Source: Pleodorina starrii (Eukaryota > Chlorophyta > Chlorophyceae > Chlamydomonadales > Volvocaceae). From it: a stretch of 64,000 nucleotides of DNA. The stretch lies in contig BRXU01000002.1 of the NCBI GenBank assembly GCA_030267565.1, positions 7,755,001 to 7,819,000 on the forward strand. Direction: 5' to 3'. The notes under the pieces were generated by a model. That model searched no databases. It was not told the origin of the DNA and was given only the letters and a program-made list of their open reading frames with translations. Each line of letters opens with the position of its first letter. Positions within the stretch are counted from its first letter, which is position 1. This document shows, in pieces, positions 35,769 through 46,464 of this stretch. A program made the position numbers and the translations under genes.

Positions 35769-37217
35769 ATGGCCTGCATCCAGCGACGCTATGCGCCAAC
35801 GGCCACGGCCGATGAGGCCGAGACATTGCTGCGTCAGTGTGCTCAGGATGCCGACCAGGCAGATGTCCGTGCGATCCTTGACCAGACCGACCACAAGTTA
35901 TGGCGCATTCAGGGCGCGGGTGGACACGGTAAAAGCCACACCATTCGAGCTCTTATAGCAAAAGCGACACAGATGGGCAAACGTGTTGTTGTCTGCGCAA
36001 CTACCGCAAAGGCCGCAAAGCTGCTGGGTGACGGGGCCATGACGGTTCACATGGCGTTTGGTTTCACGGGCGCCGCATGGATTCCACTAAGCAATGTCAA
36101 CATCCTCATGTTCATCGATCTTGCGGACATCATCGTCATTGACGAGGTTAGCATGGCAAAGGCCGACTTGTTGCACGAGGTGCACCAGAGGTGCATCGAC
36201 GCCACCCCCAACTGCACCGAGCCCTTTGCGGGCAAAATTGTTCTATTGGGCGGTGACAAACACCAGCTGCCAGCTGTATGCGACAAGCGCTGCAATGAAG
36301 ACACGTGCATTCACCAGCCGTACCGTTGGGGGATGTGGGGTCTCTTTCGCGAAATCGATCTCCGTACCAATCATCGCCAGGATCCCGAGAACCGCCCTTG
36401 GATCGAGTGCTTGAACGCAATCCGTGTGGCAAACCCTACCCTACAGCACCTCGCATTGCTACAGACGCGTGTCGCCCATGACGGCTGGTCCGCTCCCTCA
36501 AATGCCTGGTTCATTGCCGGAACAAACGAAGAAGTTGCCCAGTACAACGAGCAGCAGGCTCAGGCCCATTTCGCCAGCACCGAACTTCGCACGGTGCTTG
36601 CGGAAGATACCATCGAGCGCAGCAGTCGTTTCTCCGACGAGGATCTGAGTTACCTTAAGCGCAAGATGGAAGACCAAGGGGTCCTCGCGGAAAAGTTACT
36701 GCTTGCGCCGGGCATGACCGTCATGTGCACGAAGAACCTTAAACACCCCAACATCGAGAACGGTACACTCGCACATGTCCTCGACATTGCCGACAAAACT
36801 ATTCGCGTCCGAATTCTGGACACTGAGACAGTGGTCCGTATCCCTCGCATCATCCAGTCTAAGTATCACAATCGGGTCAAGCTTAAGCGTAGCATGTTCC
36901 CCCTGGTAGTTGCATACGCACGGACAGTACACAAGGTTCAAGGCGACACCATTCGCGACCCGGTGGTCATTGACTTTACAAACATGTCCCGCCTGGGCCA
37001 AGCATACGTGGCCCTGTCAAGGGTAGTCAGCATTCAGCAGTTGCACATTCTCCCCGTGGGCATTCACCTCACTGGCGACATGCTGAATCCCCACGTCCCC
37101 AGTGATGGCCAAGAACTTGACCCTCAGCATTTGGCCGACCTCCTCGAAGACGCAGACAAGGCAATGCATGCCGTTGACCCCGTCCTAGATGGCAGGGTCG
37201 TCAGCCAGGACTATTAG
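35769..37217 (+). CDS. SF1B Pif1/RecD-like DNA helicase (U0 copy)
   Basis: An intact 482-aa frame. Motifs in order: Walker A GAGGHGKS (residues 49-56), Ia VVVCATTAKAA (73-83), Walker B IIVIDE (121-126), motif III LLGGDKHQLPAV (159-170), motif IV LRTNHRQ (198-204), then PGMTVMCTKNL (314-324), and motif V/VI TVHKVQGDT (387-395) with AYVALSRV (412-419). These are the signatures of Pif1/RecD2-type 5'-3' helicases, which unwind forks, G-quadruplexes and RNA-DNA hybrids. Only about 45 residues precede Walker A. Upstream, the frame stays open back to 35688 with an acceptor-like tgtgtacag ending at 35714, so an additional 5' exon is possible. No Rep, transposase or polymerase domain adjoins it. Whether it is a host gene, a mobile-element gene or virus-derived cannot be told from the window. 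Confidence 0.88.
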   Translation: MACIQRRYAPTATADEAETLLRQCAQDADQADVRAILDQTDHKLWRIQGAGGHGKSHTIRALIAKATQMGKRVVVCATTAKAAKLLGDGAMTVHMAFGFTGAAWIPLSNVNILMFIDLADIIVIDEVSMAKADLLHEVHQRCIDATPNCTEPFAGKIVLLGGDKHQLPAVCDKRCNEDTCIHQPYRWGMWGLFREIDLRTNHRQDPENRPWIECLNAIRVANPTLQHLALLQTRVAHDGWSAPSNAWFIAGTNEEVAQYNEQQAQAHFASTELRTVLAEDTIERSSRFSDEDLSYLKRKMEDQGVLAEKLLLAPGMTVMCTKNLKHPNIENGTLAHVLDIADKTIRVRILDTETVVRIPRIIQSKYHNRVKLKRSMFPLVVAYARTVHKVQGDTIRDPVVIDFTNMSRLGQAYVALSRVVSIQQLHILPVGIHLTGDMLNPHVPSDGQELDPQHLADLLEDADKAMHAVDPVLDGRVVSQDY

Positions 37218-37370
37218 TCCGGAGGGACCGCACAAACGAATGAACCCAATAACCATACTGAGATAATATTACAGCACAATGTCCTGGTCGGTGCAAGCAC
37301 ATAGCGCATTTGCCATGGCGGTGTTCCTTCTTGTACTGTAGGGCTAGAGCATGCCAATCTGGCGGCGGCA

Positions 37371-37776
37371 ATGGACATGACGCTTCAACAATTCTACGAG
37401 GCTGGACTTGCAGGGCCGCTGTCCGGACCCGGCCCGTCCAATGCCAACCGGCAACGCCTCGATCCCAACGGTCCGCGCTCGAAAGGTCAAGAGAATTTCC
37501 TCAATGACATGGGTGTTTTGCCAAAGGAGTGGCCACAGACATACTCGGAGGCTAGCGCAGTCATCGACAGCAAGATGGCGTGGCTGAAAGAGGTACGTTG
37601 TGTTCCATTTTAACATACGCACTGTTCAGCAGCGCCCTGGCATTTCTTGCCACTGGATCACCCCTCTTTGTTCTGCTCGTGTGCCGCAGTTCCGAGAGTT
37701 AAACAAAGGCAATAAACCCGCCACCGGCAAGCAGAAAGAGGCCTTGGCGCGTGCGGGCCAAGATGTCAATGACTTC
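37371..37776 (+). CDS. EAS-repeat protein gene, 3'-truncated by the unit junction (U0)
   Basis: Exon 37371-37592 (MDMTLQQFYEAGLAGPL...) ends at GTACGT in phase 0. Exon 37690-37776 follows tgccgcag and reads FRELNKGNKPATGKQKEALA, then RAGQDVNDF, where the unit ends. Two copies of a motif are visible: GQENFLNDMG...YSEASAVI and PATGKQKEALARAG..., matching a pattern Q-x3-L-x3-G-x(5-7)-T-x-x-E-A-S. The full second and third copies exist only at the right edge of the array. A pyrimidine-rich acceptor (ttccttcttgtactgtag) ends at 37341 and leads into LEHANLAAA-MDM, so the gene may have an upstream exon or be spliced to the helicase. Function is unknown; helical repeats of this type could bind nucleic acid (speculative). 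At the junction the frame runs by chance into the next unit. Confidence 0.55.
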
Positions 37777-38086
37777 GTAGGTGGGTTACAGGCTGCTCTG
37801 CTTAATCGAGCTTTGTTGCTGCTGCTCTCGCCCCGTAGTAGGTGTTCATGTCCTCCCCTCCGTATGTGCCCTGGCCATGTCCCGCGGTTTCGAGTCTTGT
37901 GGAATCAAAGGCTCGTTTTCAAACCCGTGTTCTCCAAAATGCCCCAACACCCCACCTATATACCACACAGCCGCACAGAATCCACGATTGGCCCTGCTGC
38001 ACCGCACCGACGTGGAGAAACCGCCCTTTGTCGGTCTTGGCGCGTTGCTGGCCCTGATACGTGGAGCGTAGTGTCAGACAAACATG

Positions 38087-38800
38087 CCGATGCCATGCCG
38101 ACAATCATCCACACGCGCTCCCATCACCATAGTGGCTAGCGACGTATTTGTGTAGTATGATCAAAATATGTACTGATGCATAAAAGGTGTTTCATCACTA
38201 TCACGGCGTTCCGCCGCTATGACGCACGGCTGCCGCAGTTGCCGCAATTGCCTTGCCTCGTTCGTAGGTTCGTTCATCGTTGCGTCCCGTATGGCGACAC
38301 ATGTTCCCAGGACGGACACATAAAAAGTGTTTCCGTGTAGCGTTCACATACAGTGGGCAACACATCACCCAGTGTATTCATACGCATACGTAGGAAATAT
38401 ACAAGCACGATAATATTTGTGCAGTTGCCTTCATCAAAAGGGCGTCGTCCGTTGTTTTGATTCCGGCGGCACGCGTCGTCGGTCGTCGCGTCGGTTGCGC
38501 CTCATCGGTTGCGGTTGGTGATGTCGCATCTATCGTCAGTTGCCTCCATGTTTCATCCGTACCTCCGTTTTGTACTTCCATTCAAGGCCTCGGCATAATT
38601 TTTTGTTATAAATTCAACAAAGCGGAAGCATGTATCACCATCAACCTAACATTAGTTGCAATCAATAGTCCACCATACCATCTTGCTTGAGTCGGGCAAC
38701 AGGCCTGCACACACGTTCCGCCTATTTATTACGTACACGAGTTGCTTGCTGGCTCCATCCCCGAACTAGGCAACTCGGTCGTTCCTCAGTTCAGCCAACC
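38087..38800 (+). promoter_or_regulatory. upstream region of the intact oxidase (U1; equivalents at 46775-47488 and 55447-56160)
   Basis: About 714 bp without a supported gene, absent from U0. A TATA-like TTATAAATT lies at 38606-38614, about 190 bp before the ATG, inside a locally AT-rich stretch. CG-rich short repeats (GCGTCGTCGGTCGTCGCGTCGG) lie near 38470. Promoter status is inferred from position. Confidence 0.4.
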
Positions 38801-41800
38801 ATGACTGCATCCCACCGTGCCTCGCAGCAGCTGTGCCTACTCCTCGTTGCGCTCGCCATCTCCTTGTGCTACGTTGAAAACCTGCCGAGGGCTGTGACTT
38901 CCCGCCCAAACCATTGGTTGAAATCTGACCAAGCTGCCGCTGATACGAATGCCGTGTCTGCTGATCATCACAATGACAAGCAGCTGCAGGGCCAGCTGGC
39001 TATTGGCGACCAAATAACGGCCACAGCAGCTTCTGCCATGCGCCGTCGTCAGGTCTTGGAAGACATGCCACCGCCGCCTCCCCCAAGCCCGCCTCCAAGC
39101 CCTCCCCCAAGCCCCCCTCCCCGTCCTCCGCCGCCTTTCCCGCTCCCGCCCGCTTCACCGCCGTACAACGGATCCATCGATGAGGAGCTGCTGGGTGCGT
39201 GCGTCTACGTAGCCCTCGCTGCTCATCATTATCACGCACTCGCTCGCACACATATGGTCGTTTCCCCGGGAAGACAGATTTGCAAGGAATTGTGTAATGA
39301 GACTAATAATGAGACTTCGCATCCTTCGTTTTCTCACCGAGTTCATTCTTGCGCTACCGTCACGCAGCGGCCGATTAATGGATGTCTCGATAGCTAGCTA
39401 TCTAGCTTTCCTTCCTATTTTACTACATGTATGTGACCTCTGAATGTATGTCCATGTTGATTGGCTGCCACCCCCTGCGCTTGAATGCCCAACAACAACA
39501 GGCGATTTCGGAGATCCCATCGACACCAGTCTCGATGCCTCCCCCGTCCGCATCCCCAATGTGCCCGACAACCACCCTGAAGCGTACGGACAATGGCTTC
39601 TGGTGAGATCGTGCATGCCGGTATATATGTCGGTTCATTGTCATTGTTGTAATGAATGATATAAATTGATCCCTCTAAATTGACCCTTTTTTAGACCCCT
39701 GACGATTGATTCTAGAGACGAACGTACGCCTGGACCCTATACGTCGTCTATATACATGGCTAAACTGCGCCCCACGACGGCGGACCCGCAATGTATGCAG
39801 ACCGGCATTGCCAACGTCGTTGCCGTTCACTTGGCGCTTGTTCCGGGCACCAACAAGTTTTTGTTCATGGAGCGATACAGCGGCCGGCACCCCGACAAGA
39901 GCACTGTCATTGTTGGGCACTACGATTACCTGACCCGCATCTTCACAAACGTCAACTACTACACAGATACCGTCTTCTGCACCGCACACACGGTCACGCA
40001 GGTGCGGCGGGGAAGAGCTTGGTTGGGGGATGAGTATAGGCTGTCAACGAAGGCAGGGTTGTGGGCCTTGTCCTAAGCCCCGTGCGTGCGTGTCCGATCT
40101 TATTGAGTCGGCGAAGCTGCAGATACGGGATCAGGCGGCATCTTCCTTCGGGGACCTGCCTCGGTAGACCTTCCCGCTAGCTCCCATCTATCCTTAAATG
40201 AGACTTGTTGCAAATACATGTTCATTACTACTGTGCGTGGTTTGAAAGCCCGCGACTTAACTCCATCCCTCGCTCGCTCGCTCGCAGGACGGTCACGTGT
40301 TGGTGGTGGGCGGTCACATCGCCGGACGGCTCTACGGGGACGGCCTTCGGGGGGTGCGCATCTTCTCCCGCAAGACCCTCAACATGACTCGCATCGGCAA
40401 CCTGACGTATCCCCGCTGGTACCCAACCGCAACACTGCTGCCCAACGGAATGGTTACCGTCATGGGAGGCACCACCAAGCCAAGCGGAGGTGGGTACGCA
40501 ACATTTAGATACTATCTAAATGTTCCCATCCACGAATGATCAAGCTTGATCATTCGTGGGAAATCCTTTCCACCAATCTCCGTTTCTTCGATTTGCAATT
40601 TGCTTGACGGTCTGTATCCGATCCCCGGCTGTGTGATTCACCAATTGCATGCGTGCAGCGAGCCCCAAGAACCCCATCTACGAGATCTGGGACCCCGCCA
40701 GTCCGACGCAACAACAGCTGTTTCGTAACCAGACGGACGACATGTTCAGGAAAACGAGGTACATTTACTACCCGAACACGGTAAGCACGCATGACATACA
40801 TGCAGGATATATAAGATGATCCACCCAATTGTATAGGCTACGTGCGTCTATCTACATCCGGCCGGCCGGCGGTACGTAGATAGATACGGTGTGCTATGTC
40901 TAAATACTCTTCCACTTACAGCTCCTCTGTAATTAATTAATTCCACTAGTCAAAGCGCTGGTGTGGTAGCCCTCGCTGCAGTGTATGCTTGATAGATGTA
41001 CGGTCGGTCAACCTGCCTGCTTGCTATCTATCTAGCTAGCTAGCGCCCTCCATTTACGTATGTCTGTCTATCTGCACACCTACCTCCCCGCGCCCATGCT
41101 TTGCAGTACGTGTTGCCCACTGGAGACCTGTTCATGGTGCTGAAGGCATACGGCGAGATCACCAATCCGATGACGGGCGTCCGTCGGACCATTGTACGTA
41201 ATAAGGATCCATACGTACTTGCATTTGTGCCGTCATTTTGAGTGTTAGAAGTATGTAGGTCATCACAGTCAACTCGCAGCCCTATTTACCTTGCACCTGC
41301 TCCATTTACAGGACATCAACTTCCATCCAAAAACTGTAGGTAGAGCTAATAAGGACGGCCGGAATGGCCTAATCAGCGAGCCGCCTGTCGGTTTTCCACA
41401 TATGACACACACACGCTGCGTGCATGCACGTGCACTGCCGCCTGTATATGCTTTGCCGTACACTGAGGATGCACACGTGTACATCAACCTACCCATGCAT
41501 GCAACGCAGCTGCCGAGTTGGGCCAACGCGGCGCCGAGGAACGTGGGTGGCATGGTGATGGAGTACCCCTACACGGGCACCAGCGTCATGCTGGCACTGA
41601 CCCCCGAGAACGGATACACACCGGAGGTGGTGGTCTTCGGTGGTCAGTTCCCGGGGGCGTCCATCAACACCACGGCCAGCCGGCTGTCGCTTCGGATAAA
41701 GGTTCATTACAACGAGACTACGGGCAACTACACATTCGGTAGGTAAATACATACGGTGTTAGTTTGCAACCATCAGCGGCATCCGTCTTCATATAGCGTC

Positions 41801-43672
41801 TTGTGTACGGCAGTGATGCGTGCAGAACACATACACTGCATACGGTGAAGCTACGTAATCAATCAATGTAATCATTCAGTACCGCCAACGACGCATGCAA
41901 ACCGGCTGCCCGCATCCTGCCTTCTGCTTTTATACCGGTAACGTGCATCCCATGCTTGATTGTGACTACGGTATCCGCCCTTGACCGACGTTGTATTGCA
42001 GGGGAGGGCTGGATCGCTGAGTTTATGCCGCTGCCCCGGGTGATGGGTGATGCGGTTATTCTGCCCAACGGACACGTCGTGGTGCTCAACGGGGCCATGG
42101 TAAGTGGCGTTTTCATTGCAGCTGTCGCGCAAACCGTGTTCGCACGCATGTAATAATTCTCAATGTATGGCCGCTGAAATTTTGCTTGCGCGGCTGACCC
42201 AGGAGGCACCGTTATTAGGTGTACCCATAATTCCGTGGATGGGCGGGCGATGCACGTTTATTAAAAGTGTGGCTGCTCCTGCGTGAATTTAAGTAGAGTG
42301 ACCCCTCACCGCAGTAGTCATGCATAAATCCCAATCCTTTTGTCGTCATCCGTCTATCTGCCGATTACCGTCGGTTAAGTAATTGACGAAAAAGAAATGT
42401 ACCCACATTCGATCGTGCAGAAAGGGTCTGCGGGTGACGGCACCACCGTCAACAAAGTACGAGTCAATCAAGCCAACGAGCCAAATTTGTGGCCCGTACT
42501 GTACGACCCTGATGCCCCGTACGGCAGCCGGATGAGGCTGATGGCCCGCTCAAGGATCGCGCGATTGTACCACTCGACTGCGTTGCTAACACCCGACGGT
42601 TCCGTGCTCGTGGCGGGATGCGACCGCGCCGAGCTGTAAGTTGCTTGGAAGCGAGTCAGGCGTGCCGCATGCCCTTGGATTTGTGATTGTTATTATTAAT
42701 GCATGTATCGGCCTGCCTGCCTGCCTGTTGTTACTTATTAGTATTGTATCTGGATAGCGAGGTGGGCCCCTGCCTGCCTGGCCTGCTTCAGGCCCGCCCA
42801 CCGTGCGTCAATTAATAAAGCACGCAAGAACGGCTGTGCGCATCGCAGGCTGCAAACGAAAGCAAAGTTAGTTCATGCTAGGATAGCGATGTCCCTTAGC
42901 CCGTTCCTTACTTGTAGCAACCGACATGTTTGTATTGATGCATCAACATGCAGGTTCTGGTCGAGTCTGAACGACACGGAGATCTCCCGGTCGCCACAGA
43001 AGGCCGCCGAGTATCGTATTGAGATGTTCCGCCCGCCGTACTGGTTCAATCAGACGGCAAAGCCTCAGATCGTTTCTATCAGCAACGCAACGTGGGACCC
43101 CGAGGATGCTGTGAACGTGATGCAGTACGGCGCGCCCTTTGAGCTGCAGTACAGCTTGTCCAATGCTACCCACTCTGTGACTTCCGCCGTGCTCGTCTCG
43201 CCCGGTTCCGTCACCCACTCGACCAATATGAATCAACGAGTGGTGAGTAAATGTATGTCATTCAATGAAGTCGTAAATCAAGCGCACGAGGGAGTATTAC
43301 GTAGCTAGGTTACCTGCTTTATACTTGGAGAGGCACTGCAGTAATTGATTGTTCCTCATGGCTGATATGACATTTTTCGTGATTGGGAGCGAGCCAGATA
43401 TTGCTTTGTATGCCTGGATAAAGATGTTGATGAAACTGCGCCCTCCTGTCGTACCCTCGCTCGCTGCCCGCCGCACGCAGGTGGGTTTGGAGATCGTCTC
43501 TCAGGACCTGGGCGCTCGGCGCCTGGTGCTCAAGGGGCCCCCCAACATCAACATTGCACCGCCCGGCTGGTACATGCTGTTCCTGCTTAACGGAAACGTG
43601 TACGGCACCAGCGTCTGGGTGCGCCTGCCCGGAAACGCCCCCCGACTGGACTACCTCGTTCCATCCAGCTAG
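38801..43672 (+). CDS. secreted copper radical oxidase, galactose/glyoxal oxidase family (U1)
   Basis: Twelve exons, every phase consistent: 38801-39194, 39502-39602, 39801-40001, 40288-40489, 40659-40780, 41107-41193, 41312-41335 (24 nt), 41510-41738, 42002-42099, 42421-42635, 42954-43242, 43481-43672. They give 717 aa. Order: signal peptide (hydrophobic residues 11-23), a linker with a Pro-rich SPPP stretch (90-121) likely hydroxylated and glycosylated, a seven-bladed propeller, then a C-terminal Ig-like (DUF1929) domain. The active site is complete by family comparison: Cys225 (TVFC) and Tyr277 (RWYPT) for the thioether cofactor, Tyr536 and His537 (RLYHS), His646 (VTHS). The enzyme should oxidise an aldehyde or primary alcohol with O2 to give H2O2 in the wall or matrix. 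Several NxS/T sequons are present. A TGTAA signal lies about 220 bp after the stop. Glyoxal and galactose oxidase cannot be told apart here. Confidence 0.9.
40501..40559. repeat. two adjacent palindromes in oxidase intron 4 (U1)
   Basis: ACATTTAGATA-C-TATCTAAATGT (40501-40523) is followed seven bases later by a perfect 30-bp palindrome at 40530-40559, centred on AAGCTT. Together they take up about a third of the 169-bp intron. Identical copies lie in U2 and U3; U0 lacks them because of its deletion. Confidence 0.95.
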
Positions 43673-44456
43673 TTAAATATCCGGCTTATCCAGCCACCGA
43701 AGCAAGGCATCGATCGATGGGATGACTCCAACCTCTCCAACCGGTCGTCGGCGTCGACGCTTATGTTTTTATAGCCTAATTTTTTAGCGTCTTGAAAAGT
43801 TTGGAGAATATATTTTTAGACCTTCATGTTTTTAGGCGGCTCAGGGGAGTTTTCGAACGAATTTTAACTTTTTAGCAAGCTTCGCAGAAGCATGTAACTT
43901 TTTAGTGAGCTCAATTACGAGTGCATTACGTCTGGTTGTGCGATTGCTATTAAAGCAAATGGAAGCGCATCGTCGCTTTTAAACTTGTTTGCGATGCCGT
44001 ACAGCACAAACCCGCCCAGACACCCGAGCGCCTCCTGCACCCCTCGACACCGCACATCCACCCGCCCCACACGTCCTTTCGAGCGCGCCCTGATCTTTTT
44101 AGCTTGGAATTACCCCATAAAAAACGTTTTAGGAAACTGGAGCAATTTCCAGGAAACTCCTAATTATTTTAGGTAACCTCGCACAATTTCCGTGGACGGG
44201 TTTTATGCACCCAAATAATTATATAATTAATAAAAACATTAGGTAACACACATACACACACGACGTCATACACATGACGTCACACAACTGATGACCCTCA
44301 TACTTATGCTTAATGTTATGCCAGTGCCTGCGTCCACCTGCGCGCACGCACGCGCACGCACGCGCACAAGTATGAATTCGACTCGATGTATGTTGTGTAC
44401 AGGCGGCAAACCTACTCAGCTGCTACAATTCCACAGACGCGCTCTCGAACCACTTC

Positions 44457-45905
44457 ATGGCCTGCATCCAGCGACGCTATGCGCCAACGGCCACGGCCGA
44501 TGAGGCCGAGACATTGCTGCGTCAGTGTGCTCAGGATGCCGACCAGGCAGATGTCCGTGCGATCCTTGACCAGACCGACCACAAGTTATGGCGCATTCAG
44601 GGCGCGGGTGGACACGGTAAAAGCCACACCATTCGAGCTCTTATAGCAAAAGCGACACAGATGGGCAAACGTGTTGTTGTCTGCGCAACTACCGCAAAGG
44701 CCGCAAAGCTGCTGGGTGACGGGGCCATGACGGTTCACATGGCGTTTGGTTTCACGGGCGCCGCATGGATTCCACTAAGCAATGTCAACATCCTCATGTT
44801 CATCGATCTTGCGGACATCATCGTCATTGACGAGGTTAGCATGGCAAAGGCCGACTTGTTGCACGAGGTGCACCAGAGGTGCATCGACGCCACCCCCAAC
44901 TGCACCGAGCCCTTTGCGGGCAAAATTGTTCTATTGGGCGGTGACAAACACCAGCTGCCAGCTGTATGCGACAAGCGCTGCAATGAAGACACGTGCATTC
45001 ACCAGCCGTACCGTTGGGGGATGTGGGGTCTCTTTCGCGAAATCGATCTCCGTACCAATCATCGCCAGGATCCCGAGAACCGCCCTTGGATCGAGTGCTT
45101 GAACGCAATCCGTGTGGCAAACCCTACCCTACAGCACCTCGCATTGCTACAGACGCGTGTCGCCCATGACGGCTGGTCCGCTCCCTCAAATGCCTGGTTC
45201 ATTGCCGGAACAAACGAAGAAGTTGCCCAGTACAACGAGCAGCAGGCTCAGGCCCATTTCGCCAGCACCGAACTTCGCACGGTGCTTGCGGAAGATACCA
45301 TCGAGCGCAGCAGTCGTTTCTCCGACGAGGATCTGAGTTACCTTAAGCGCAAGATGGAAGACCAAGGGGTCCTCGCGGAAAAGTTACTGCTTGCGCCGGG
45401 CATGACCGTCATGTGCACGAAGAACCTTAAACACCCCAACATCGAGAACGGTACACTCGCACATGTCCTCGACATTGCCGACAAAACTATTCGCGTCCGA
45501 ATTCTGGACACTGAGACAGTGGTCCGTATCCCTCGCATCATCCAGTCTAAGTATCACAATCGGGTCAAGCTTAAGCGTAGCATGTTCCCCCTGGTAGTTG
45601 CATACGCACGGACAGTACACAAGGTTCAAGGCGACACCATTCGCGACCCGGTGGTCATTGACTTTACAAACATGTCCCGCCTGGGCCAAGCATACGTGGC
45701 CCTGTCAAGGGTAGTCAGCATTCAGCAGTTGCACATTCTCCCCGTGGGCATTCACCTCACTGGCGACATGCTGAATCCCCACGTCCCCAGTGATGGCCAA
45801 GAACTTGACCCTCAGCATTTGGCCGACCTCCTCGAAGACGCAGACAAGGCAATGCATGCCGTTGACCCCGTCCTAGATGGCAGGGTCGTCAGCCAGGACT
45901 ATTAG
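44457..45905 (+). CDS. SF1B Pif1/RecD-like DNA helicase (U1 copy)
   Basis: An intact 482-aa frame with the same protein sequence as the U0 copy (type A: ADVRAILDQ and VVRIPRI). All helicase motifs described for U0 are present. It lies about 0.8 kb downstream of the U1 oxidase stop and about 150 bp upstream of the EAS gene, all on one strand. Confidence 0.88.
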   Translation: MACIQRRYAPTATADEAETLLRQCAQDADQADVRAILDQTDHKLWRIQGAGGHGKSHTIRALIAKATQMGKRVVVCATTAKAAKLLGDGAMTVHMAFGFTGAAWIPLSNVNILMFIDLADIIVIDEVSMAKADLLHEVHQRCIDATPNCTEPFAGKIVLLGGDKHQLPAVCDKRCNEDTCIHQPYRWGMWGLFREIDLRTNHRQDPENRPWIECLNAIRVANPTLQHLALLQTRVAHDGWSAPSNAWFIAGTNEEVAQYNEQQAQAHFASTELRTVLAEDTIERSSRFSDEDLSYLKRKMEDQGVLAEKLLLAPGMTVMCTKNLKHPNIENGTLAHVLDIADKTIRVRILDTETVVRIPRIIQSKYHNRVKLKRSMFPLVVAYARTVHKVQGDTIRDPVVIDFTNMSRLGQAYVALSRVVSIQQLHILPVGIHLTGDMLNPHVPSDGQELDPQHLADLLEDADKAMHAVDPVLDGRVVSQDY

Positions 45906-46058
45906 TCCGGAGGGACCGCACAAACGAATGAACCCAATAACCATACTGAGATAATATTACAGCACAATGTCCTGGTCGGTGCAAGCACATAGCGCATTTG
46001 CCATGGCGGTGTTCCTTCTTGTACTGTAGGGCTAGAGCATGCCAATCTGGCGGCGGCA

Positions 46059-46464
46059 ATGGACATGACGCTTCAACAATTCTACGAGGCTGGACTTGCA
46101 GGGCCGCTGTCCGGACCCGGCCCGTCCAATGCCAACCGGCAACGCCTCGATCCCAACGGTCCGCGCTCGAAAGGTCAAGAGAATTTCCTCAATGACATGG
46201 GTGTTTTGCCAAAGGAGTGGCCACAGACATACTCGGAGGCTAGCGCAGTCATCGACAGCAAGATGGCGTGGCTGAAAGAGGTACGTTGTGTTCCATTTTA
46301 ACATACGCACTGTTCAGCAGCGCCCTGGCATTTCTTGCCACTGGATCACCCCTCTTTGTTCTGCTCGTGTGCCGCAGTTCCGAGAGTTAAACAAAGGCAA
46401 TAAACCCGCCACCGGCAAGCAGAAAGAGGCCTTGGCGCGTGCGGGCCAAGATGTCAATGACTTC
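46059..46464 (+). CDS. EAS-repeat protein gene, 3'-truncated (U1)
   Basis: Exons 46059-46280 and 46378-46464 match the U0 copy. It is cut at the unit junction after RAGQDVNDF, where GTAGGT of the next unit follows and resembles a splice donor in phase 0. Confidence 0.5.

Larger units (their letters stand above)
31845..37776 (+). repeat. unit U0 (internally deleted)
   Basis: Positions 31845-32154 match the first 310 bp of the full unit. Sequence then jumps at 32154/32155 to the part corresponding to U1 40847, so about 2760 bp (U1 38087-40846) are missing. The join has 1 bp of microhomology (G). From 32155 onward U0 follows U1 closely, with 4 extra bases (ATTT) near 32764. Confidence 0.95.
37777..46464 (+). 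repeat. unit U1 (full, 8688 bp)
   Basis: First complete cassette: 310-bp left segment, oxidase promoter region, full oxidase, helicase, EAS gene 5' part. Helicase-region variants are type A (shared with U0). Confidence 0.96.

Noticed and set aside
37600..38139. 179-aa frame crossing the U0/U1 junction (also at the other junctions)
   Set aside because: It joins an intron, the truncated EAS exon and the 310-bp left segment in one chance frame. The part beyond the junction has no coding sense.
39716..39800. Use of the TCTAG acceptor at 39715 for oxidase exon 3
   Set aside because: It puts exon 2 and exon 3 out of frame. The tgcag acceptor at 39800 keeps phase and gives GQWLL-TGIANVVAVH, which fits the family.
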